DNA from: Bolinopsis microptera
Taxonomy: Eukaryota > Ctenophora > Tentaculata > Lobata > Bolinopsidae
Direction of reading: 5' to 3'
DNA: 64,000 nucleotides
Assembly (NCBI RefSeq): GCF_026151205.1
Contig: NC_087084.1
Coordinates: 7,305,394-7,369,393, forward strand
The notes under the pieces were generated by a model, which was not told the origin of the DNA, made no database searches, and worked only from the letters and a program-made list of their open reading frames with translations. Both the position numbers and the translations under genes were made by a program. Below, in pieces: positions 54,901-64,000 of the stretch. Within the stretch, counting starts at the first letter, position 1; the number at the start of each line of letters is the position of its first letter.

Positions 54901-57900
54901 TGACTGTCTTACTAGAAGGTTCTGACTGTCTTACTAGAAGGTTCTGACTGTCTTACTAGAAGGTTCTGACTGTCTTACTAGAAGGTTCTGACTGTCTTAC
55001 TAGAAGGTTCTGACTGTCTTACTAGAAGGTCCTGACTGTCTACTAGAAGGTTCTGACTGTCTTACTAGAAGGTTCTGACTGTCTTACTAGAAGGTTCTGA
55101 CAGTCTTACTAGAAGGTTCTGACTGTCTTACTAGAAGGTCTGACTGTCTTACTAGAAGGTTCTGACTGTCTTACTAGAAGGTTCTGACTGTCTTACTAGA
55201 AGGTTCTGACTGTCTTACTAGAAGGTTCTGACTGTCTTACTAGAAGGGTTCTGACTGTCTTACTAGAAGGTTCTGACTGTCTTACTAGAAGGTCTGACTG
55301 TCTACTAGAAGGTTCTGACTGTCTTACTTAGAAGGTTCTGACTGTCCTTACTAGAAGGTTCTGACTGTCTTACTAGAAGTTCTGACTGTCTTACTAGAAG
55401 GTTTGACTGATACTAGAAGGTTCTGACTGTCTTACTAGAAGGTTCTGAACTGTCTTACTAGAAGGTTCTGACTGTCTTACTAGAAGGTTCTGACTGTCTT
55501 ACTAGAAGGTTCTGACTGTCTTACTAGAAGGTTCTGACTGTCTTACTAGAAGGTTCTGACTGTCTTACTAGAAGGTTCTGACTGTCTTACTAGAAGGTTC
55601 TGACTGTCTTACTAGAAGGTTCCTGACTGTCTTACTAGAAGGTTCTGACTGTCTACTAGAAGGTTCTGACTGGTCTTACTAGAAGGTTCTGACTGTCTTA
55701 CTAGAAGGTTCTGACTGTCTTACTAGAAGGTTCTGACTGTCTTACTAGAAGGTTCTGACTGTCTTACTAGAAGGTTCTGACTGTCTTACTAGAAGGTTCT
55801 GACTGTCTTACTAGAAGGTTCTGACTGTCTTACTAGAAGGTTCTGACTGTCTTACTAGAAGGTTCTGACTGTCTTACTAGAAGGTTCTGACTGTCTTACT
55901 AGAAGGTTCTGACTGTCTTACTAGAAGGTTCTGACTGTCTTACTAGAAGGTTCTGACTGTCTTACTAGAAGGTTCTGACTGTCTTACTAGAAGGTTCTGA
56001 CTGTCTTACTAGAAGGTTCTGACTGTCTTACTAGAAGGTTCTGACTGTCTTACTAGAAGGTTCTGACTGTCTTACTAGAAGGTTCTGACTGTCTTACTAG
56101 AAGGTTCTGACTGTCTTACTAGAAGGTTCTGACTGTCTTACTAGAAGGTTCTGACTGTCTTACTAGAAGGTTCTGACTGTCTTACTAGAAGGTTCTGACT
56201 GTCTTACTAGAAGGTTCTGACTGTCTTACTAGAAGGTTCTGACTGTCTTACTAGAAGGTTCTGACTGTCTTACTAGAAGGTTCTGACTGTCTTACTAGAA
56301 GGTTCTGACTGTCTTACTAGAAGGTTCTGACTGTCTTACTAGAAGGTTCTGACTGTCTTACTAGAAGGTTCTGACTGTCTTACTAGAAGGTTCTGACTGT
56401 CTTACTAGAAGGTTCTGACTGTCTTACTAGAAGGTTCTGACTGTCTTACTAGAAGGTTCTGACTGTCTTACTAGAAGGTTCTGACTGTCTTACTAGAAGG
56501 TTCTGACTGTCTTACTAGAAGGTTCTGACTGTCTTACTAGAAGGTTCTGACTGTCTTACTAGAAGGTTCTGACTGTCTTACTAGAAGGTTCTGACTGTCT
56601 TACTAGAAGGTTCTGACTGTCTTACTAGAAGGTTCTGACTGTCTTACTAGAAGGTTCTGACTGTCTTACTAGAAGGTTCTGACTGTCTTACTAGAAGGTT
56701 CTGACTGTCTTACTAGAAGGTTCTGACTGTCTTACTAGAAGGTTCTGACTGTCTTACTAGAAGGTTCTGACTGCTACTAGTTCTCTTACTAGAAGGTTCT
56801 GACTGTCTTACTAGAAGGTTCTGACTGTCTTACTAGAAGGTTCTGACTGTCTTACTAGAAGGTTCTGACTGTCTTACTAGAAGGTTCTGACTGTCTTACT
56901 AGAAGGTTCTGACTGTCTTACTAGAAGGTTCTGACTGTCTTACTAGAAGGTTCTGACTGTCTTACTAGAAGGTTCTGACTGTCTTACTAGAAGGTTCTGA
57001 CTGTCTTACTAGAAGGTTCTGACTGTCTTACTAGAAGGTTCTGACTGTCTTACTAGAAGGTTCTGACTGTCTTACTAGAAGGTTCTGACTGTCTTACTAG
57101 AAGGTTCTGACTGTCTTACTAGAAGGTTCTGACTGTCTTACTAGAAGGTTCTGACTGTCTTACTAGAAGGTTCTGACTGTCTTACTAGAAGGTTCTGACT
57201 GTCTTACTAGAAGGTTCTGACTGTCTTACTAGAAGGTTCTGACTGTCTTACTAGAAGGTTCTGACTGTCTTACTAGAAGGTTCTGACTGTCTTACTAGAA
57301 GGTTCTGACTGTCTTACTAGAAGGTTCTGACTGTCTTACTAGAAGGTTCTGACTGTCTTACTAGAAGGTTCTGACTGTCTTACTAGAAGGTTCTGACTGT
57401 CTTACTAGAAGGTTCTGACTGTCTTACTAGAAGGTTCTGACTGTCTTACTAGAAGGTTCTGTCTTACTAGAAGGTTCTGACTGTCTTACTAGAAGGTTCT
57501 GACTGTCTTACTAGAAGGTTCTGACTGTCTTACTAGAAGGTTCTGACTGTCTTACTAGAAGGTTCTGACTGTCTTACTAGAAGGTTCTGACTGTCTTACT
57601 AGAAGGTTCTGACTGTCTTACTAGAAGGTTCTGACTGTCTTACTAGAAGGTTCTGACTGTCTTACTAGAAGGTTCTGACTGTCTTACTAGAAGGTTCTGA
57701 CTGTCTTACTAGAAGGTTCTGACTGTCTTACTAGAAGGTTCTGACTGTCTTACTAGAAGGTTCTGACTGTCTTACTAGAAGGTTCTGACTGTCTTACTAG
57801 AAGGTTCTGACTGTCTTACTAGAAGGTTCTGACTGTCTTACTAGAAGGTTCTGACTGTCTTACTAGAAGGTTCTGACTGTCTTACTAGAAGGTTCTGACT

Positions 57901-60900
57901 GTCTTACTAGAAGGTTCTGACTGTCTTACTAGAAGGTTCTGACTGTCTTACTAGAAGGTTCTGACTGTCTTACTAGAAGGTTCTGACTGTCTTACTAGAA
58001 GGTTCTGACTGTCTTACTAGAAGGTTCTGACTGTCTTACTAGAAGGTTCTGACTGTCTTACTAGAAGGTTCTGACTGTCTTACTAGAAGGTTCTGACTGT
58101 CTTACTAGAAGGTTCTGACTGTCTTACTAGAAGGTTCTGACTGTCTTACTAGAAGGTTCTGACTGTCTTACTAGAAGGTCTGACTGTCTTACTAGAAGGT
58201 TCTGACTGTCTTACTAGAAGGTTCTGACTGTCTTACTAGAAGGTTCTGACTGTCTTACTAGAAGGTTCTGACTGTCTTACTAGAAGGTTCTGACTGTCTT
58301 ACTAGAAGGTTCTGACTGTCTTACTAGAAGGTTCTGACTGTCTTACTAGAAGGTTCTGACTGTCTTACTAGAAGGTTCTGACTGTCTTACTAGAAGGTTC
58401 TGACTGTCTTACTAGAAGGTTCTGACTGTCTTACTAGAAGGTCCTGACTGTCTTACTAGAAGGTTCTGACTGTCTTACTAGAAGGTTCTGACTGTCTTAC
58501 TAGAAGGTTCTGACTGTCTTACTAGAAGGTTCTGACTGTCTTACTAGAAGGTTCTGACTGTCTTACTAGAAGGTTCTGACTGTCTTACTAGAAGGTTCTG
58601 ACTGTCTTACTAGAAGGTTCTGACTGTCTTACTAGAAGGTTCTGACTGTCTTACTAGAAGGTTCTGACTGTCTTACTAGAAGGTTCTGACTGTCTTACTA
58701 GAAGGTTCTGACTGTCTTACTAGAAGGTTCTGACTGTCTTACTAGAAGGTTCTGACTGTCTTACTAGAAGGTTCTGACTGTCTTACTAGAAGGTTCTGAC
58801 TGTCTTACTAGAAGGTTCTGACTGTCTTACTAGAAGGTTCTGACTGTCTTACTAGAAGGTTCTGACTGTCTTACTAGAAGGTTCTGACTGTCTTACTAGA
58901 AGGTTCTGACTGTCTTACTAGAAGGTTCTGACTGTCTTACTAGAAGGTTCTGACTGTCTTACTAGAAGGTTCTGACTGTCTTACTAGAAGGTCCTGACTG
59001 TCTTACTAGAAGGTTCTGACTGTCTTACTAGAAGGTTCTGACTGTCTTACTAGAAGGTTCTGACTGTCTTACTAGAAGGTTCTGACTGTCTTACTAGAAG
59101 GTTCTTACTGTCTTACTAGAAGGTTCTGACTGTCTTACTAGAAGGTTCTGACTGTCTTACTAGAAGGTCCTGACTGTCTTACTAGAAGGTTCTGACTGTC
59201 TTACTAGAAGGTTCTGACTGTCTTACTAGAAGGTTCTGACTGTCTTACTAGAAGGTTCTGACTGTCTTACTAGAAGGTTCTGACTGTCTTACTAGAAGGT
59301 TCTGACTGTCTTACTAGAAGGTTCTGACTGTCTTACTAGAAGGTTCTGACTGTCTTACTAGAAGGTTCTGACAGTCTTACTAGAAGGTTCTGACTGTCTT
59401 ACTAGAAGGTTCTGACTGTCTTACTAGAAGGTTCTGACTGTCTTACTAGGTACGATGACTAGAGTTCTGACTGTCTTACTAGAAGGTTCTGACTGTCTTA
59501 CTAGAAGGTTCTGACTGTCTTACTAGAAGGTTATGACTGTCTTACTAGAAGGTTCTGACTGTCTTACTAGAAGGTTCTGACTGTCTTACTAGAAGGTTCT
59601 GACTGTCTTACTAGAAGGTTCTGACTGTCTTACTAGAAGGTTCTGACTGTCTTACTAGAAGGTTCTGACTGTCTTACTAGAAGGTTCTGACTGTCTTACT
59701 AGAAGGTTCTGACTGTCTTACTAGAAGGTTCTGACTGTCTTACTAGAAGGTTCTGACTGTCTTACTAGAAGGTTCTAATTATATTACCTGACTGATAAGG
59801 CCATGACTGTGGCTCTGCGTACACACCAGTACTTGGAGTCCACAAGTAGTACTCGCTCTCGAACAGAAACAAAACGTAGTCACGGTAACTGTGGGAATAG
59901 TGTGAGTTGAATGTATCTATTATGTGTATATATATGTTATATGTAACTATTATGTGACCATTATCTCGGAATGACTTTTTTCAGACAGTTCAATAGATAC
60001 ATTTTATGCCAAGACGTTTTGATGTTAATATGAGTTAAAAAACACAGCTCAAATGCGAACGCGCGGCTCAAACGAACCTAGCAATCCCCTTGATTTCCGT
60101 CTGAGGAAGAGGAGCAAAGACAGTGTTTTCCTCATCTTCTCCGTCCATCTCCATCCTAGACTCGTTCCAGTTCCAGCAGTACACTTTCCTTCTTCTGAGG
60201 TAATATGTTGTTTTAAAATGTTATTACTTGCATTTATTAGCATTGATTAGCATTATTTAGCATAAATTAACATTAATTCTTAGTATTAAAATATCTTAAC
60301 TGATTAGTTAGAAACTATAACAAGTTTGCTTTTTCAAATACGTCAGCTTAAAATAATTAAATCCCTCCAACTTGAAAACGACCCTTTTGAAAAGTGTATT
60401 CAAACTCACGGGTAGCTGTTAACAAAGAAGAAGGTCCTGCCATTGTCGTAGTCTGTGAAGGCTGCGTCTACTTCACCCTCCACTCCCGGCCATTGTTCAG
60501 CTACATTCTGGGGGTACCCTTCTGATACAACCGGCATGTTCCTGGTTAGTTTGGTTAGTGTAGTTAGTGGGTTAGTGTGGTTAGTGTGGTTAGTGTGGTT
60601 AGTGTGGTTAGTAGGGTTAGTGTGGTTAGTGTGGTTAGTGTGGTTAGTGTGGTTAGTAGGGTTAGTGTGGTTAGTAGGGTTAGTGTGGTTAGTGTGGTTA
60701 GTGTGTTTAGTGTGTTTAGTGTGGTTAGGGTGGTTAGGGTGGTTAGTGTGGTTAGTGTGTTTAGTGTGGTTAGTGTGTTTAGTGTGGTTAGGGTGGTTAG
60801 TGTGGTTAGTGTGGTTAGTGTGGTTAGTAGGGTTAGTGTGGTTAGTGTGGTTAGTGTGTTTAGTGTGTTTAGTGTGGTTAGGGTGGTTAGGGTGGTTAGT

Positions 60901-63566
60901 GTGGTTAGTGTGGTTAGTGTGGTTACTGCATGGTTTCTATGGTTACTGCATGGTTTCTGTGGTTACTGTGTTCAGGTTCACATTACTTTTTAAGTCAGCA
61001 ACGTTTTGTCTATTTTTGACCTCTCTGCCACCCCTTATCATTAAACAATAAACCCTGCTAAAACTGTGACCCACCTTTCATCAGCCTCCAGTCTGACGTA
61101 ATAAACCCTGCTAAAACTGTGACCCACCTTTCATCAGCCTCAAGTCTGACGTAATAAACCCTGCTAAAACTGTGACCCACCTTTCATCAGCTTCAAGTCT
61201 GGCGTAATAAACCCTGCTAAAACTGTGACCCACCTTTCATCAGCCTCCAGTCTGGCGTAATAAACCCTGCTAAAACTGTGACCCACCTTTCATCAGCCTC
61301 CAGTCTGACGTAATAAACCCTGCTAAAACTGTGACCCACCTTTCATCAGCCTCCAGTCTGACGTAATAAACCCTGCTAAAACTGTGACCCACCTTTCATC
61401 AGCCTCCAGTCTGACGTAATAAACCCTGCTAAAACTGTGACCCACCTTTCATCAGCCTCCAGTCTGACGTAATAAACCCTGCTAAAACTGTGACCCACCT
61501 TTCATCAGCCTCCAGTCTGACGTAATAAACCCTGCTAAAACTGTGACCCACCTTTCATCAGCCTCCAGTCTGACGTAATAAACCCTGCTAAAACTGTGAC
61601 CCACCTTTCATCAGCCTCCAGTCTGACGTAATAAACCCTGCTAAAACTGTGACCCACCTTTCATCAGCCTCCAGTCTGACGTAATAAACCCTGCTAAAAC
61701 TGTGACCCACCTTTCATCAGCCTCCAGTCTGACGTAATAAACCCTGCTAAAACTGTGACCCACCTTTCATCAGCCTCCAGTCTGACGTAATAAACCCTGC
61801 TAAAACTGTGACCCACCTTTCATCAGCCTCCAGTCTGACGTAATAAACCCTGCTAAAACTGTGACCCACCTTTCATCAGCCTCCAGTCTGACGTAATAAA
61901 CCCTGCTAAAACTGTGACCCACCTTTCATCAGCCTCCAGTCTGACGTAATAAACCCTGCTAAAACTGTGACCCACCTTTCATCAGCCTCCAGTCTGACGT
62001 AATAAACCCTGCTAAAACTGTGACCCACCTTTCATCAGCCTCCAGTCTGACGTAATAAACCCTGCTAAAACTGTGACCCACCTTTCATCAGCCTCCAGTC
62101 TGACGTAATAAACCCTGCTAAAACTGTGACCCACCTTTCATCAGCCTCAAGTCTGACGTAATAAACCCTGCTAAAACTGTGACCCACCTTTCATCAGCCT
62201 CCAGTCTGACGTAATAAACCCTGCTAAAACTGTGACCCACCTTTCATCAGCCTCAAGTCTGACGTAATAAACCCTGCTAAAACTGTGACCCACCTTTCAT
62301 CAGCTTCAAGTCTGACGTAATAAACCCTGCTAAAACTCACTAAAACTGTGACCCACCTTTCATCAGCCTCAAGTCTGACGTATGTACCACCTGAGATGAC
62401 GTAGGCATACTTTTCCGTGGGGTGGTTGAAGGCTGCGTGGATCTCAGATAGGCAACCTCTTCCATCTTCTGAAATGTAGTGATGTTAGTAATCTGCACTC
62501 TAGGGGATGCTTGCCTAATAAAACAATTCAGTAGATTATCACGATAGTTTAAAGTTTTGGCGTGATTCTGTATAACGCTTGAATATCACTTATATGAATG
62601 TACTGATAACAAATTGATATCAATAAAACTTTTACCAGATTCTGGAAAGTCTCCAATTTCAATGTTGTCAGGTCCAATTCCTTCAGTGGCTCCTTCTTCA
62701 GAGTCACTGTCCTCTCCCTCAGAATCATCACCACTGGATCCACCGAGTGGCCTTACCGCACCGTTTCCTTCCCCTAATATAATCCCACATTATTAACGTT
62801 ATAACATATGTTAAGCGTTATAAAATTTCAATATTTCAACTATGTTCAAATTAAAAGTTATTGCAATTATCATATGCCAGATATTCGGTGCAAAATGAAT
62901 AACGTTTGCACGTAATCTACTGATCAGCTTCTAAATTTTCGTACTTAATTTTACCACTCTAGAAAATTAACTGTCCACTAATCTAATAAAACACGAAGCG
63001 TTAAATAATCGTCAATCGTACAAATAAACGTTTATTTTACTGCAGCATGACTTACCGAAAAGAGCTCTGGCTGCTGTAATGTCATCATCAGTTAAATCAA
63101 TCTCTGTCTTGTACCCTGAAATCAAATAGGTTTTAAAACTAGATTCATGACACATATCAAATCACACATTTGTCATTTTCACAGCAATTTAAAGCCAATT
63201 CAGAGTTTTTCAAATCAATTGTTGTTGTTTTTGTTGGCCATAACTTGGACCATATATAAACTTAGAAGTTTCACATATTTTGATAAACTGAACAGTAAAG
63301 AACTGCTATTATCAGAAGTCAACGACTAAACAGGGTTATTGTAATGAAAATGAAATGATGGCGTCTGGACTTGAAAGTTTCACTTTCATTTTCAGCTCGC
63401 AGTATATTACATTATATATACCAGGATAGTAAGGTCCCATCACAGCTTTCTTCACGTCAGTGTGTCTGATACCTAACACGTGACCAAACTCATGTGTAGC
63501 TACGTAGTAGAGATTGGTTCCGGAATACTGGTCAGCAGTGAACTTCTCATCATCATCAAAATGCAT
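45914..63566 (-). CDS. Matrix metalloproteinase (M10A) with hemopexin domain, 3' part
   Basis: Eight exons, high to low: 63422-63566, 63056-63115, 62636-62773, 62357-62468, 60410-60541, 59788-59888, 46331-46413, 45914-46024. Phases match and lengths total 882 bases (293 residues plus stop). Exon 1 has HFDDDEKF and the zinc site [11 protein letters not shown] with Met-turn AVMGPYYPG; exon 2 has the closing helix ([14 protein letters not shown]). Exon 3 is an acidic Ser/Gly hinge. The rest is hemopexin-like: it opens at the Cys in [12 protein letters not shown] and closes at EMCY, the usual disulfide-paired ends, with EVDAAF and HVSGAFDAF blade starts. I count about three blades where four are usual. 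The signal peptide, propeptide switch and start of the catalytic domain lie outside the window. The product would be a secreted zinc endopeptidase of the matrix. One intron (46414-59787) is 13.4 kb, nearly all satellite. Confidence 0.92.
46493..59776. repeat. 22-bp satellite, about 600 copies
   Basis: 13.3 kb of TTCTGACTGTCTTACTAG + AAGG in head-to-tail order, wholly within one metalloproteinase intron, ending 12 bases from the donor of exon 59788-59888. Most kilobases are perfectly homogeneous. Variants and indels cluster at 51.4-52.5 kb, 52.8-53.4 kb and 55.0-55.7 kb. On the coding strand each unit has CTAGTAAGACAG, a donor-like GTAAGA, and CAGTCAG, which equals the last seven bases of the adjacent exon. 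Confidence 0.97.
59889..60405. other. Metalloproteinase intron
   Basis: AT-rich with no exon seen. Open frames on both strands around 60050-60250 lack splice signals and protein features. Confidence 0.45.
60544..60932 (-). repeat. CTAAC branch-point-like array before a hemopexin acceptor
   Basis: About 380 bases of (GTGGTTAGT)n. On the coding strand this is ACTAACCACACTAACC..., ending directly in the acceptor CTAACCAG of exon 60410-60541. CTAAC matches the metazoan branch-point consensus, so some 40 potential branch points precede one splice site. The long Val/Trp/Leu open frames are repeat artefacts. Confidence 0.9.
61046..62385 (-). repeat. Hemopexin exon end plus 5' splice site, about 25 copies
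   Basis: 53-bp unit. On the coding strand each has TACGTCAGACT(T/G)GAGGCTG, then ATGAAAG|GTGGGTCACAG and TTTTAGCAGGGTTTAT, that is, the last ~28 bases of exon 62357-62468, its donor and 25 intron bases. Nearly all copies are identical. Because each also contains TTTTAG, a 36-base, frame-keeping mini-exon could in principle be spliced from every unit. Confidence 0.93.
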
Positions 63567-64000
63567 CTGGGTTGTTATTGTATTGGTTACTGTGGTAACT
63601 GTATCTGGGTTGTTATTGCATTGGTTACTGTGGTAACTGTATCTGGGTTGTTATTGCATTGGTTACTGTGGTTACTGTTGTTACTGTGGTTACTGTGGTT
63701 ACTGTGGTTACTGTGGTTAATGTATATGGGTTGTTATTGCATTGGTTACTGTGGTTACTGTGGTTACTGTGGTTAATGTATATGGGTTGTTATTGCATTG
63801 GTTACTGTGGTTACGGTGGTTACTGTGGTTACTGTGGTTAATGTATATGGGTTTTATTGCATTGGTTACTGTGGTTACTGTGGTTACTGTGGTTACTATG
63901 GTTACTGCATATGAATTGTTATTGGATTGGTTATTGTGGTTAATGTGGTTATTGTGGTTATTGTGATTACTGTTGGGTTGTTATTGCATTGGTTAACAAT
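63564..64000 (-). repeat. 3' splice site array before the MMP catalytic exon
   Basis: Irregular units of about 30-90 bases. On the coding strand each has GTAACCAATGCAATAACAAC then CCAG or CCAT, followed by AT. This corresponds to the acceptor CAACCCAG|AT of exon 63422-63566, with GGTTACTGT repeats between. The array runs off the window end. Confidence 0.8.

Noticed and set aside
46493-59776. CRISPR array
   Set aside because: Head-to-tail 22-mers without spacers in an animal intron; a simple satellite.
60455-61051. 198-residue Val/Trp/Leu frame
   Set aside because: Opposite strand to a real hemopexin exon and its (GTGGTTAGT)n intron; repeat artefact.

Overview
The window is animal nuclear DNA. 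Four multi-exon genes with GT-AG introns carry metazoan extracellular modules (pentraxin plus rhodopsin-type 7TM, VWD-C8 with Ig and Kazal, matrix metalloproteinase with hemopexin). There is a LINE with endonuclease, RT and RNase H, several short DNA-transposon families, and a three-unit stretch of vertebrate-type telomere repeat (CCCTAA). Introns are full of satellites. I read it as a marine invertebrate, but the species or phylum cannot be settled from the sequence.

Layout: 1-4.1 kb holds a palindromic satellite and nested hairpin MITEs. 4.2-12.0 kb, plus strand, is a pentraxin-7TM receptor gene broken by two MITE types and an internal tandem duplication of 1.2 kb (copy 1) versus 2.0 kb (copy 2). 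14.6-20.7 kb, minus strand, holds 15 exons of a WD40-type protein I could not name. 21.2-26.8 kb is a near-intact LINE inside a CAGTGGCG MITE. 26.8-30.8 kb has no gene I can support but holds a CACGTG cluster. 30.8-43.0 kb, minus strand, is a secreted multidomain protein of 19 exons whose exon lengths sum to an exact 765-codon frame plus stop (one internal TGA). 45.9-63.6 kb, minus strand, is the 3' part of a matrix metalloproteinase gene (8 exons, 293 codons plus stop); one of its introns is a 13.3-kb array of a 22-bp repeat.

The main novelty is a pattern: in the three minus-strand genes, tandem arrays repeatedly straddle or abut gene-processing signals. The repeated units contain the exon end plus 5' splice site, the 3' splice site plus exon start, a branch-point-like CTAAC, the stop codon, or AATAAA. 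The same process seems to have worked on many exon boundaries independently. A second novelty is a set of very small MITEs (84-152 bp) built from back-to-back perfect hairpins with three-base loops. A third is a paralogous pair of exons, one carrying a MITE and the other what looks like an excision footprint at the same base.
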